Positions 28,508 to 37,953 of a DNA stretch of 43,876 nt are shown here, piece after piece (positions within the stretch are counted from its first letter, which is position 1; the number at the start of each line of letters is the position of its first letter). The position numbers and the translations under genes are program-made. Source of the DNA: Gammaproteobacteria bacterium (GTDB lineage Bacteria > Pseudomonadota > Gammaproteobacteria > Ga0077536); NCBI GenBank assembly GCA_020849475.1, contig JADLGE010000101.1, positions 1 through 43,876 of the forward strand, written 5' to 3'. The notes below the pieces were generated by a model that was given only the letters and a program-made list of their open reading frames with translations, made no database searches and was not told where the DNA came from.

Positions 28508-29530
28508 ATGAGCAAGAAGTACAACGTTGCAGTCGTCGGCGCCACCGGCGCCGTCGGCGAGACCATGCTGGCCATCCTGCACCAGCGCAATTTTCCGGTC
28601 GGTGAGGTCTATGCCGTCGCCAGTTCACGCTCGGCTGGTTCGCGCGTCGCTTTCGGCGATCGCATGCTGGTGGTGCAGGATCTGGACACCTTCGATTTCA
28701 GCAAGGTGCAGATAGGCCTGTTCTCACCCGGCGCTTCGGTTTCGAAGATCTATGCCCCGCGCGCGGGCGAAGCCGGCTGCGTCGTCATCGACAATACCTC
28801 GCAGTTCCGTTACGACGACGACATTCCGCTGATCGTGCCCGAGGTCAATCCCGGCGCGCTCGCGCAGTACAAGAATCGCAACATCATCGCCAACCCGAAT
28901 TGCTCGACCATCCAGATGCTGGTGGCCCTGAAGCCGATACATGACGCGGTGGGCATCGAGCGCATCAACGTCTGCACCTACCAGGCGGTGTCCGGCACCG
29001 GCAAGGAAGCGATCGCGGAGCTGGCGAACCAGACCGCGGCACTGCTCAACGCCAAGCCCATCGAGGCCGAAGTCTATCCCAAGCAAATCGCTTTCAACGT
29101 GTTGCCGCACATCGACGTGTTCATGGACAACGGCTACACCAAGGAAGAAATGAAGATGGTGTGGGAGACCCGCAAGATCATGGGTGACGACAGCATCCAG
29201 GTGAATCCGACCGCAGTGCGCGTGCCGGTGTTCTACGGCCATTCGGAGGCCGTGCACATCGAAACCCGCGCCAAGATCAGTGCCGCCGAAGTGCGCGCGC
29301 TACTGGAAAAGGCGCCTGGCGTGACGGTCCTGGACCGCCATGAAAACGGCGGCTACCCGACCGCCGTGACCGAAGCGGCCAACCAGGATCCGGTGTTTGT
29401 CGGCCGAATTCGTGAGGACATCTCCCATCCGCGGGGTATCAACCTGTGGGTGGTCTCGGACAATGTTCGAAAGGGCGCCGCGCTGAACAGTATCCAGATC
29501 GCGGAAATGTTGGTAAAAAGTCATTTGTAA
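28508..29530 (+). CDS. asd: Aspartate-semialdehyde dehydrogenase
   Basis: A 340-residue enzyme making aspartate semialdehyde, the branch point to lysine, threonine and methionine. The NADP loop is VVGATGAVGETML, the catalytic cysteine is C132 in NPNCSTIQM, and NVCTYQAVSGTGKEAI and VRVPVFYGHSEAVHIE are conserved. The length and motifs match the shorter Asd type found in Pseudomonas and many bacteria rather than the 367-residue E. coli enzyme. It follows leuB by 28 bases. Its product is condensed with pyruvate by DapA (not in the window) to give the substrate of DapB, so three further genes here depend on it. Confidence 0.97.
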   Translation: MSKKYNVAVVGATGAVGETMLAILHQRNFPVGEVYAVASSRSAGSRVAFGDRMLVVQDLDTFDFSKVQIGLFSPGASVSKIYAPRAGEAGCVVIDNTSQFRYDDDIPLIVPEVNPGALAQYKNRNIIANPNCSTIQMLVALKPIHDAVGIERINVCTYQAVSGTGKEAIAELANQTAALLNAKPIEAEVYPKQIAFNVLPHIDVFMDNGYTKEEMKMVWETRKIMGDDSIQVNPTAVRVPVFYGHSEAVHIETRAKISAAEVRALLEKAPGVTVLDRHENGGYPTAVTEAANQDPVFVGRIREDISHPRGINLWVVSDNVRKGAALNSIQIAEMLVKSHL

Positions 29531-29533
29531 GCT

Positions 29534-29640
29534 ATAGTTACTTACGATTTATAAAGAATCTTAGAAGCTTTGGGACATACTGCCGGGTGAGTAGGGCATG
29601 CGGCGCTGTGCGCATGCCGCCCCGCGGGTGCTTTTCCATC
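29534..29640 (+). promoter_or_regulatory. AT-rich promoter region and leader hairpin before fimV
   Basis: Directly after asd the sequence becomes AT-rich (CTATAGTTACTTACGATTTA), with TATAAA at 29550-29555 as a possible -10. A leader hairpin GGCATGCG-N8-CGCATGCC lies at about 29597-29620. The exact promoter cannot be fixed by eye. Confidence 0.35.
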
Positions 29641-29669
29641 GTGGGGAAACCGACTAAGGAATGACGTCC

Positions 29670-32600
29670 ATGCTACGGAATCGAGCCGTCGCCTTCTTGC
29701 TGTGCGCTCTGGCAAGCCGTGTGGCTTTTGCGCTGGGCCTGGGACCTTTGCAGGCCACTTCGGCCTTGAACGAACCGTTCAAAGGCCGTATCGAAGTGCT
29801 CGGCGCCAAGGCCGAAGACTTCGAGGCGTTGACGGTCGGGCTCGCGGGCGAAGAGCAATTCCGCCGTGCCGGCATAGAACGCTCGGCGGCCTTGTTCCAG
29901 CTGAAGTTTTCGGTGGCGGATACGCAGGACGGCAAAGACTACATCACGGTCTCGTCCAGAGACGCGATACGCGAGCCCTTCCTGAATTTCCTGCTTGAAT
30001 TGAATTGGGCCAACGGCCGACTGCTGCGCGAATACACCGTGCTGCTCGACCCGCCTCTTTACGACCCCAACCGCCGCATGAGCGCCGCGCCTGCTGCCAG
30101 CAGGGGACCGCGTGCCGCGGCCATGCCGGCGCCGGTGCGACCGGCAGCCACACCCGTCGCTCGATCCACCGCGCCAGTGTCACCCGCCGCGCGTGCGGCC
30201 GCACCGGTAGCCGCCAAGGCCGCGCCGCGCGCCGCCAGTGGCGAACTCGGCCCGGTTGGCGCCGGTGACACCCTGTGGTCACTGGCGCGCAGCGCGCGCA
30301 CCGATGATTCGGTGTCCATCCAGCAGATGATGCTCGCCATCCTGCGTCAGAATCCCGAAGCGTTCAGCAATGGCAACGTCAACATGCTGCGCCGCGGCGC
30401 CGTGTTGCACGTGCCGGACGATGCCACTATTCGTGCAGTGTCCGCCAAGGAAGCCGCCGCCGAAATTCGCCATCAGCACCAGCTGTGGGAAGAATATCGT
30501 CACCACGCCGGCGCCGCGCCAGCCGCGCAGCCCCTGGGTGCGCCAGCAGCTGCAGCGGCGGCCGCGCCCGCACCGGCCGCCCGCGAAGCGGCCGCGCCTG
30601 CGGCGCCTGCTTCCGACGCCAAGCTGGAACTCGTGGCGCCGGGCGGTACGGCCGCTGGCGCCGCGGATGGCAAACCCGGCAAGCCCGGCGCTGCTGGCAC
30701 CGTTACCGGTGATGCCAAGCTCGTTCACGACGAAGCTCTTGATTCAAGCAAGCAACAGGCCGGCGATCTCAAGGACCGTCTGTCCGAAGCGGAAGAGATC
30801 ATCAACATCCTGCAGCGGCAGGTGAACATCAAGGATCAGGAACTGGCCTCCCTGCAGGCGCGCCTGGCGGAGCTCGGCGTCAAGCAAGGCGACCTCGGCA
30901 AGCCGGTCGACGCCACTGCGACCGGCGCAGCGCCGGTCGAAGCCGGCAAGCCCGCGGCCGAAGCGCCGGCAGCAACCGAAGTCGCGCCTGAAACAACCGC
31001 AGAGGCGGCACCCGCCGCCGCCGCCGCAGCGCCGGCCGCGTCTGCCGCCGCGGAAACGCCTGCCGCGGCCGAGATTGAGCCCGAAATCGACGTTGACGGC
31101 GGCAAGACCGCGGAAGCCGCCAAGCCGGCCGAAGCCGCTGCGCCGGCCGCGCCTGAGACTGAACCGGAAATCGAGGTGGCAACACCGGCGGCAAGCGCCC
31201 CCGGTTTCCCGGCGAGCCTGGTGCCGCCAGCCATTGCCGAGATGGTGCCGGGCGGTGCCCTGGGCGTGCTTGGCATCGCGCTGCTGGCTTTGCTTGGTCT
31301 CGGCGCCGTCGTTGCCCGCACCGTGTTGAAGGGCCGTGGCGACAGCGCCGAGCCGGTGGCAGTGCCGCTGCGCGCCGCCCCGGCGGTCGGCAGCGAAGAC
31401 GTCACCGAAGCGTCCACCCATGCGGCGCACGACGACGACCGCACTGAGACGCCGACCAATTTCGATCCTTTGGCGACCACGCCGAGTCTGCCGGCTTTCG
31501 ATCCCAACGCCACGGTGGTCGACGCCGCCAGCGAGGCGACCGCCCAGCCCGGCGCGCCGGAGACGGACCCGCTCGAGGAAGTGAACGTCTATCTCGCCTA
31601 CGAGCGCTTCGATCAGGCCGAGGAACTGGTCAAGCGTGTCATCGCGCAGTACCCCGACCGTCACGAATACAAACTGCGTCTGCTGGAAGTCTATTACTCG
31701 TCCAACGACCGCGTGTCCTATGAGAACGCCGCACGCGAGCTGCACGCGGCGGTGGGCGACAAGCACCCATTGTGGGAAAGCGCCTTGGCGATGTGGGCCG
31801 AAATGTCGCCGGACCGCGCCTTGTTCGCCGAGGGTGGCGCACTGGCCGCGACCCTGTTGCCGGCTTCGAGTGCGTTCGTCGACATCACCGGCAGCGACTC
31901 CGACGCGACGGAAGCCACGCTCACCCATGCTCCGGGTGGACACGAAGGTTCGCTGGATTTCGACCTGGTCGGTGAAGCGACCGACACCGGCACCAACAAT
32001 GTGCTCGACCTGACGGCCGAGGACGGCGTCGCCAGCGCCGACGGTGAATTCCTCGACCTGACGGCAACATCCGAACTCGCTGAAACGGGCGACATGGGCA
32101 GTGTGCTCGACCTGACTGGCGGTCAGCACGAGGCCCAGTTCGACATCGGCGCGAGCGGCGTATTCGACCTCACGGAAGGCGCCGGCGAAGCCAATGAACT
32201 GCTCGACATCACCGGCGGCGATGGCGTTGACGGCAGCGACCTGCTGGACATCACCGGTGGCGCGGCCAGTGCCGACGGCGAGGGGGATTTCCTCGATCTG
32301 AGCGGCGGTAGCAGCGATCTGCTTGATGTGACCAAGACCGGCGACGTGTCGATGGTCGATGACCTCGACCTCCTGAACGTCACCTCGTCGGGCGTAGCGT
32401 CGAATGCGCAGGCAGTGGAAGCCGATCTCGACACAGGCGAACTTGATTTCGATCTCGACGCCGAGCTCGAAGCCGCGCCTGCCGCGGCGGAGGCGTCCAC
32501 GTTCGATATCAGCGACACCGTCGCGCCGGTCTTCACCAAGGCCGACATCGACGAAGACGACATTCTTGATATCACCGGCGGCAATCTTGCGGTCGGTGCG

Positions 32601-33392
32601 GGCAAGGACGATTTGGAATTCGACATCGGCGGTCTCGATATCGAAGATCATCCGACCGTCGAAATGGAATTGCCGGCCGTCGTCAAGGCTACCGGTCTCG
32701 ACCTCGACCTGACCGCCGGTGGTGGCAGCTCGGAGCTCGATTTCGATATCGCCGCGGGCGGCGATGAGCTTGGCAGCGCATTCGATATCAGCGAGTCGGA
32801 AGGCGAAGAGGGCAACCTCGAAATCACCATGGGCACGAGTTCGCGCCTCGATGGCGAATTGTCACTGAAGGGTGATGAACTCGACGCCATTGCGCTGGAT
32901 GGCCATGACGACATGGATCTCGACGGTGATCTCGATTTCGATCTCGATGGCACCGCCGAGATTGATTCCATCGCCGGCGACGAGACGGTGGACATGGCGA
33001 GTGCCGTGGCCCTGCGTAACTCCGGTCTGAAACTGAATTCCGGCACCGAGGACGATGGCTCGCTGGACGAGCTGACGCTGGAACTGGACGAGGCCTTGAA
33101 CAAGCGAAGCGACAACAGTCACCTCGAGACTCTGTCACTGGACTCGCTGGATATCGAGAGCGATGACCAGCTCGATCTTGGCGCCTCGCAGACCATTGTC
33201 ATGCCGGTGGATCACACCATCGAAAGACAGAGCGCGGCCGATGAGGCCGACACCAAGCTCAATCTGGCCAAGGCCTATATCGAGCTCGGCGACTCCGATG
33301 GCGCGCGGTCCATCCTGGATGAAGTGGCGGTCGAAGGCACGCCTGCGCAGCAGGCCGAAGCCCGCACGCTGCTCGGCCGCCTCAAACCCTGA
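29670..33392 (+). CDS. fimV: FimV/HubP-family polar peptidoglycan-binding protein
   Basis: A protein of about 1240 residues that organises the cell pole, needed in relatives for type IV pili and polar assembly. The start at ATG 29670 has AAGGA nine bases upstream; ATG 29661 abuts that site and is unlikely. A signal peptide ends near AFALGLG (residue 25). The N-terminal FimV domain covers about 20-130, a LysM-type domain about 193-260, alanine/proline-rich linkers follow, a coiled coil lies at 365-402, and a single transmembrane segment at about 530-552. After a TPR-like region (DPLEEVNVYLAYERFDQAEEL) the cytoplasmic part (about 738-1110) is very acidic with many LDLTGG/LDITGG-like repeats. 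The C-terminal FimV domain (TKLNLAKAYIELGDSDGAR) is intact. It lies between asd and truA as in Pseudomonas. Confidence 0.93.
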   Translation: MLRNRAVAFLLCALASRVAFALGLGPLQATSALNEPFKGRIEVLGAKAEDFEALTVGLAGEEQFRRAGIERSAALFQLKFSVADTQDGKDYITVSSRDAIREPFLNFLLELNWANGRLLREYTVLLDPPLYDPNRRMSAAPAASRGPRAAAMPAPVRPAATPVARSTAPVSPAARAAAPVAAKAAPRAASGELGPVGAGDTLWSLARSARTDDSVSIQQMMLAILRQNPEAFSNGNVNMLRRGAVLHVPDDATIRAVSAKEAAAEIRHQHQLWEEYRHHAGAAPAAQPLGAPAAAAAAAPAPAAREAAAPAAPASDAKLELVAPGGTAAGAADGKPGKPGAAGTVTGDAKLVHDEALDSSKQQAGDLKDRLSEAEEIINILQRQVNIKDQELASLQARLAELGVKQGDLGKPVDATATGAAPVEAGKPAAEAPAATEVAPETTAEAAPAAAAAAPAASAAAETPAAAEIEPEIDVDGGKTAEAAKPAEAAAPAAPETEPEIEVATPAASAPGFPASLVPPAIAEMVPGGALGVLGIALLALLGLGAVVARTVLKGRGDSAEPVAVPLRAAPAVGSEDVTEASTHAAHDDDRTETPTNFDPLATTPSLPAFDPNATVVDAASEATAQPGAPETDPLEEVNVYLAYERFDQAEELVKRVIAQYPDRHEYKLRLLEVYYSSNDRVSYENAARELHAAVGDKHPLWESALAMWAEMSPDRALFAEGGALAATLLPASSAFVDITGSDSDATEATLTHAPGGHEGSLDFDLVGEATDTGTNNVLDLTAEDGVASADGEFLDLTATSELAETGDMGSVLDLTGGQHEAQFDIGASGVFDLTEGAGEANELLDITGGDGVDGSDLLDITGGAASADGEGDFLDLSGGSSDLLDVTKTGDVSMVDDLDLLNVTSSGVASNAQAVEADLDTGELDFDLDAELEAAPAAAEASTFDISDTVAPVFTKADIDEDDILDITGGNLAVGAGKDDLEFDIGGLDIEDHPTVEMELPAVVKATGLDLDLTAGGGSSELDFDIAAGGDELGSAFDISESEGEEGNLEITMGTSSRLDGELSLKGDELDAIALDGHDDMDLDGDLDFDLDGTAEIDSIAGDETVDMASAVALRNSGLKLNSGTEDDGSLDELTLELDEALNKRSDNSHLETLSLDSLDIESDDQLDLGASQTIVMPVDHTIERQSAADEADTKLNLAKAYIELGDSDGARSILDEVAVEGTPAQQAEARTLLGRLKP

Positions 33393-33440
33393 ACCGGCGC
33401 TCCGGCCGCGTGCTGGAGCGCACGGCCTCGCGGCTTGGCC

Positions 33441-34250
33441 ATGCGCATCGCCCTTGGCATTGAATACGACGGCACGGATTTTTGCGGCTGGCAGACCCAG
33501 GCGGCCGGCATCCGCGCCGTGCAGCCTGAGGTCGAGACCGCGCTGAGTCGCGTCGCCGCCCATCCGGTCACCGTGCATTGCGCCGGGCGCACCGATACCG
33601 GCGTACACGCCACCTATCAAGTCGTTCATTTCGAAACCAGCGCGGCGCGCAACGCGCGCTCGTGGATCCTGGGCGCGAACGCCAACCTACCCCCGGATGT
33701 CGGTGTGCTGTGGGCGCTGCCAGTGCCCGATGATTTTCATGCACGCTTCTCTGCCCATGCGCGCAGCTACGACTACGTGCTCAGCAATCGGCGCACGCGG
33801 CCCGCGCTGTGGCGCGGCAAGGTCAGTTGGGAATGTCGCGCGCTGGATGTGGCGGCGATGGCCGAGGCGGCCCGCCACCTGCTTGGCGAACACGACTTCA
33901 GTGCCTTTCGCGCGCAAGGCTGCCAGGCCAAGCATCCAATCCGCACCTTGCATCGTCTCGATGTCGTGGCGATGCCGCCGTGCATCGTGTTCAGGGTCGA
34001 AGCCAATGCTTTCCTGCAGCACATGGTGCGCAATTTCGTCGGCACCCTGCTCGAAGTCGGACGTGGTCGTCAGCCACCGTCGTGGGTGGCGGAAGTGCTC
34101 GCCGGCCGCGACCGCCGCCTTGCCGGCATGACCGCGCCACCCGATGGCCTGTACCTCAGCGGTGTGCGTTACGCCCCGCATTACGGCCTGCCGCCACCGC
34201 CCACACAGTGCCCATTGCTGGCGAGTTACGACGGCCCCGCTTTCGATTGA
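33441..34250 (+). CDS. truA: tRNA pseudouridine(38-40) synthase TruA
   Basis: A 269-residue pseudouridine synthase acting on positions 38-40 of the tRNA anticodon arm. It begins MRIALGIEYDGTDFCGWQ. The catalytic aspartate is D52 in CAGRTDTGVHATYQVVHF. Other conserved parts are FHARFSAHARSYDYVL, GEHDFSAFRAQGCQAKHPIR and NAFLQHMVRNFVGTLLEVG. The ATG at 33441 is preferred over the TTG two codons earlier. It follows fimV by 48 bases and precedes trpF by 80 bases, the Pseudomonas order. Confidence 0.97.
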   Translation: MRIALGIEYDGTDFCGWQTQAAGIRAVQPEVETALSRVAAHPVTVHCAGRTDTGVHATYQVVHFETSAARNARSWILGANANLPPDVGVLWALPVPDDFHARFSAHARSYDYVLSNRRTRPALWRGKVSWECRALDVAAMAEAARHLLGEHDFSAFRAQGCQAKHPIRTLHRLDVVAMPPCIVFRVEANAFLQHMVRNFVGTLLEVGRGRQPPSWVAEVLAGRDRRLAGMTAPPDGLYLSGVRYAPHYGLPPPPTQCPLLASYDGPAFD

Positions 34251-34283
34251 ACCATTCGGCTACCTGTCGGCGTAATGAGATGG

Positions 34284-34289
34284 GATAAT
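34284..34289 (+). promoter_or_regulatory. Possible -10 of the trpFBA operon
   Basis: GATAAT in TGGGATAATCCC lies 42 bases before the trpF ATG in the 80-base gap after truA. It matches TATAAT at five of six positions; the -35 is poor. No trp leader peptide or attenuator is visible. Confidence 0.35.
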
Positions 34290-34330
34290 CCCGCGATTAG
34301 TCGCCGCTCTCGAGTCTGGATACCGTGCCC

Positions 34331-34963
34331 ATGTCCGTCAGAATCAAGTTTTGCGGCATCACCCGTGCCGAGGACGCGCAGGCGGCGGCGAAGTTGGGCG
34401 CCGATGCGTTGGGCTTCGTGTTCTATGCGCCCAGTCCGCGCTGTGTGGGGGTCGCGCAGGCGGCCGCCATCGCACGCGAATTGCCACCGTTCGTCAGCAA
34501 GGTCGGTTTGTTCGTCAACGCGGCGGCGGATGAAGTGGAAGACGTTTGTCGCGCAGTCGGTCTGGACGTCGTGCAGTACCATGGCGATGAATCGCCCGAA
34601 CACTGCGCGCAAGCGCCCAAGCCGTGGATCAAGGCCATCCGCGTGCGGCCCGAGCTCGACATCGTGGCGGAGTGCCGGCGTTATGCGCAGGCCAGCGCAT
34701 GGTTGTTCGACACGTACGACGACAAGCTGTACGGCGGCAGCGGCAAGGCCTTCGACTGGGCACTGCTGCCGCAGCAGCACCGACGACCGATCATCCTGGC
34801 CGGCGGCCTGACGCCGGACAACGTCGGGCAGGCGATACGCAGTACCGCACCCTATGCGGTCGATGTCAGCGGTGGAATCGAAGCCGCAAAAGGAATCAAG
34901 GATCACGACAAGATGCGAAAGTTCATTGCCGAGGTACAGCGCTGTGAATGCGAAACCCGATAG
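34331..34963 (+). CDS. trpF: Phosphoribosylanthranilate isomerase
   Basis: A 210-residue TIM-barrel isomerase for the third step of the tryptophan branch. It begins [19 protein letters not shown], where the cysteine is the catalytic base. The other catalytic residue is the aspartate of [19 protein letters not shown], and the phosphate loop is [11 protein letters not shown] followed by [13 protein letters not shown] two codons earlier (34325) is an alternative start. It overlaps trpB by 20 bases, so translation is coupled. It is a separate enzyme here, not fused to TrpC as in E. coli. Confidence 0.97.
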   Translation: MSVRIKFCGITRAEDAQAAAKLGADALGFVFYAPSPRCVGVAQAAAIARELPPFVSKVGLFVNAAADEVEDVCRAVGLDVVQYHGDESPEHCAQAPKPWIKAIRVRPELDIVAECRRYAQASAWLFDTYDDKLYGGSGKAFDWALLPQQHRRPIILAGGLTPDNVGQAIRSTAPYAVDVSGGIEAAKGIKDHDKMRKFIAEVQRCECETR

Positions 34964-36182
34964 CACCGCGCTGACCGGCGTCGGTCACGAAACTTCCCTG
35001 CCCGACGCGCGTGGGCATTTTGGTCCCTATGGCGGTCGCTTCGTCGCCGAGACCTTGATGGGGCCTTTGGCCGAACTCGAAGCCGCCTATCACCGCTATC
35101 TCGGTGATGCGGAATTTCTTGCCGAGCTCGATGACGACCTGACCCACTATGTCGGTCGGCCGTCGCCGCTGTACTACGCGCGACGCTGGTCGGACGAACT
35201 CGGCGGCGCGCGCATCTATCTCAAGCGCGAAGATCTCAATCACACCGGCGCGCACAAGGTGAACAACACCGTTGGCCAGGCGCTGCTCGCCAAGCGCATG
35301 GGCAAGATGCGCGTCATCGCCGAGACCGGCGCCGGCCAGCATGGTGTGGCCACTGCCACCATCGCCGCGCGTCTCGGCATGCGTTGCTGCGTGTACATGG
35401 GCGTCGACGACATCAAGCGTCAGTCCATGAACGTGTTCCGCATGAAGATGCTGGGCGCCGAAGTAGTGGGCGTGTCGTCCGGCTCGCGTACTCTGAAAGA
35501 TGCGCTGAACGAAGCGATGCGCGACTGGGTGAGCAATGTCGACGACACCTTCTACATCATCGGCACGGTAGCCTGCCCGCATCCGTATCCGGCCATGGTG
35601 CGTGACTTCCAGGCCATCATCGGCCGCGAGGCGCGCGCGCAGTCGCTGCAACGCGAAGGCCGTCTGCCCGATGCGCTGGTGGCCTGCGTGGGGGGCGGCT
35701 CTAATGCAATTGGCCTGTTCTATCCCTTCATCAACGACCACGACGTCAAGTTGATAGGCGTGGAAGCGGGTGGTGACGGCGTCGCCACCGGCCGCCATTC
35801 GGCGCCGCTGTCGGCCGGCAGCCCCGGTGTGTTGCACGGCAATCGCACTTATCTCATGCAGGACGAGTGCGGGCAGATTGAAGAGACCCACTCGATTTCC
35901 GCCGGTCTCGATTATCCGGGCGTCGGTCCCGAGCATTCGTGGTTGAAGGACAGCGGCCGTGCGCAGTATGAGACCATCACCGATACCGAAGCGCTGGCCG
36001 CGTTCCGTCATCTGACCCGCACCGAGGGCATCATTCCCGCGCTCGAATCGAGTCATGCCCTGGCCCACGCCGCCAAGCTCGCGCGCGACATGAAGCGCGA
36101 CCAGTTCATCGTGGTCAACCTGTCCGGTCGCGGCGACAAGGACATGCACACCGTCGCCACCATCGACGGCATCACGCTGTAA
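34944..36182 (+). CDS. trpB: Tryptophan synthase beta subunit
   Basis: A 412-residue PLP enzyme that joins indole and serine. The PLP lysine is K105 in [17 protein letters not shown]. Conserved parts are [25 protein letters not shown] [28 protein letters not shown], and the phosphate loop [12 protein letters not shown]. The start is a GTG at 34944 with GAGG nine bases before it, inside the end of trpF; a longer in-frame extension to 34854 lies within trpF and is not needed. The N-terminus is about 15 residues longer than in E. coli. Confidence 0.97.
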   Translation: MNAKPDSTALTGVGHETSLPDARGHFGPYGGRFVAETLMGPLAELEAAYHRYLGDAEFLAELDDDLTHYVGRPSPLYYARRWSDELGGARIYLKREDLNHTGAHKVNNTVGQALLAKRMGKMRVIAETGAGQHGVATATIAARLGMRCCVYMGVDDIKRQSMNVFRMKMLGAEVVGVSSGSRTLKDALNEAMRDWVSNVDDTFYIIGTVACPHPYPAMVRDFQAIIGREARAQSLQREGRLPDALVACVGGGSNAIGLFYPFINDHDVKLIGVEAGGDGVATGRHSAPLSAGSPGVLHGNRTYLMQDECGQIEETHSISAGLDYPGVGPEHSWLKDSGRAQYETITDTEALAAFRHLTRTEGIIPALESSHALAHAAKLARDMKRDQFIVVNLSGRGDKDMHTVATIDGITL

Positions 36183-36205
36183 GTGCGCCGCGCACGAGGA
36201 AAGAC

Positions 36206-37024
36206 ATGAGCCGTATCAGTGCCTGTTTCGAAAGTCTGGCCGCGCGTCGCGGCAAAGGCCTTGTGACCTTCATCAGTGCCGGCGACCCCGAGCCCAACGC
36301 GACGCCCGCCCTCATGCACGCCTTGGTGCGGGGCGGCGCCGACATCATCGAGCTCGGTGTGCCGTTTTCCGATCCGATGGCCGATGGCCCGGTCATCCAG
36401 CGCGCCAGCGAACGCGCGCTTGAGCACGGCACCACGCTCGACGAGGTCTATCGCTGCGTGGCGAAATTTCGTGAGCAGGACAACACCACACCGGTGGTGT
36501 TGATGGGCTATTTGAATCCCTTCGAACATGTCGGCGCAGCGCGTTTTGCCGAACGCGCCCACGCCGCCGGCGTCGATGGTGTGCTGGTGGTCGACCTGCC
36601 GCCCGAGGAAGCCGAGGACTTCAATCGCGTGGTCAAGGCTGCCGGTGTCGACCAGGTGTTCCTGGTGGCGCCCAACAGCAGCAGCGAACGCGTCAAAATG
36701 ATCTGCAATTACGCGTCGGGCTTCGTGTACTTCGTGGCGGTCAAGGGCGTGACCGGTGACAAGGCCGTCGATGTCGATGTGATCAACGCGCGCATCGCCG
36801 AAACCCGCACGCTTGCCAGCCTGCCGGTAGGTATCGGCTTTGGCATTCGCACGCCGCAGGCAGCGGCGGCGTCCGCCGCCAGCGCCGACGCCATCATCGT
36901 CGGCAGCGCACTGGTCGAAATCATCGAGCATCACGGTACAAACACCGAGGCCGCGGCCGGCGCACTGGAAGTATTCGTACGCAGTCTGCGCGACGCCATC
37001 GACGGCAAGGCGCACGCGGCATGA
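36206..37024 (+). CDS. trpA: Tryptophan synthase alpha subunit
   Basis: A 272-residue TIM barrel that cleaves indole-3-glycerol phosphate and passes indole to TrpB. The catalytic residues are E49 and D60, both in the segment [20 protein letters not shown]. Other markers are [45 protein letters not shown] and the phosphate loop [11 protein letters not shown]. It follows trpB by 23 bases and overlaps accD by four bases (ATGA). Confidence 0.98.
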   Translation: MSRISACFESLAARRGKGLVTFISAGDPEPNATPALMHALVRGGADIIELGVPFSDPMADGPVIQRASERALEHGTTLDEVYRCVAKFREQDNTTPVVLMGYLNPFEHVGAARFAERAHAAGVDGVLVVDLPPEEAEDFNRVVKAAGVDQVFLVAPNSSSERVKMICNYASGFVYFVAVKGVTGDKAVDVDVINARIAETRTLASLPVGIGFGIRTPQAAAASAASADAIIVGSALVEIIEHHGTNTEAAAGALEVFVRSLRDAIDGKAHAA

Positions 37025-37953
37025 GCGGCGATGGCAAGTTGAGCTGGTTCAAGCGCCTGCTGCCGGCCAGCATCCGCACCGAAGGTTCGGTCAAGCGCTC
37101 CATCCCGGAAGGTCTGTGGACCAGTTGCCCGGAGTGCAAGGCGGTGTTGTACCGCGCCGAGCTGGAACGCAATTTCGATGTATGCGTGAAGTGCAATCAC
37201 CATCTCAGGCTGACGGCCCGTCGTCGACTCACGCGCTTTTTCGACAACGACGGTCCGAAGGAACTGGCCACCGGTGTCGCGCCGCTGGATTTCCTCAAGT
37301 TCAAGGACAGTAAGCGTTACAAGGACCGCTTGACCGCCGCGCAGAAGGAAACCGGCGAGACCGATGCGCTGGTGGTGATGGAAGGTCGCGTCGAAGGCAT
37401 TGCGCTGGTGGCGGCCTGTTTTGATTTCCAGTTCATGGCCGGCTCGATGGGCTCGGTGGTGGGTGAGAAATTCGTGCGCGGTGCGCGCCGCTGTCTCGAT
37501 GCGCGTCTGCCCTACGTGTGCTTCACCGCCAGCGGTGGTGCGCGCATGCAGGAAGCGCTGACATCACTCATGCAGATGGCCAAAACCTCGGCGGCCATTG
37601 CCGAACTGCGTGAAGCGCACCTGCCTTACATCGTGGTGCTGACCGATCCGACCACCGGCGGTGTATCGGCCAGTCTGGCCATGCTGGGCGACGTGATCAT
37701 TGCCGAGCCCAACGCCCTGATCGGTTTCGCCGGGCCGCGCGTCATCGAGCAGACCGTGCGCCAGGTGTTGCCGGAAGGCTTTCAGCGCAGTGAATTCCTG
37801 CTCGAGCACGGCACCGTTGATGTCATCGTCGATCGCCGCGAGATGCGCCATACCATCGCCTCGATGCTGGCCATCATGACTCATCAGCCGCCGCCGGCTG
37901 CCCCTGCGCCCAGCGCCGAACGCACGCCGCCGGCGGCGCCCGCCCGCGCCTGA
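37021..37953 (+). CDS. accD: Acetyl-CoA carboxylase carboxyltransferase beta subunit
   Basis: A 310-residue subunit that, with AccA, transfers the carboxyl group to acetyl-CoA to make malonyl-CoA. The N-terminal zinc ribbon has C36, C39, C55 and C58. The crotonase-like core contains [55 protein letters not shown] and [20 protein letters not shown]. The tail is proline/alanine-rich. Its start overlaps trpA, and its stop shares a base with the folC start (TGATG), giving a tightly coupled run. Confidence 0.98.
   Translation: MSGDGKLSWFKRLLPASIRTEGSVKRSIPEGLWTSCPECKAVLYRAELERNFDVCVKCNHHLRLTARRRLTRFFDNDGPKELATGVAPLDFLKFKDSKRYKDRLTAAQKETGETDALVVMEGRVEGIALVAACFDFQFMAGSMGSVVGEKFVRGARRCLDARLPYVCFTASGGARMQEALTSLMQMAKTSAAIAELREAHLPYIVVLTDPTTGGVSASLAMLGDVIIAEPNALIGFAGPRVIEQTVRQVLPEGFQRSEFLLEHGTVDVIVDRREMRHTIASMLAIMTHQPPPAAPAPSAERTPPAAPARA

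Noticed and set aside
30100..31200. Low-complexity Ala/Pro tracts in fimV considered as a frameshift or pseudogene
   Set aside because: The frame is open throughout, the coiled coil and transmembrane segment follow in frame, and such linkers are normal in FimV.
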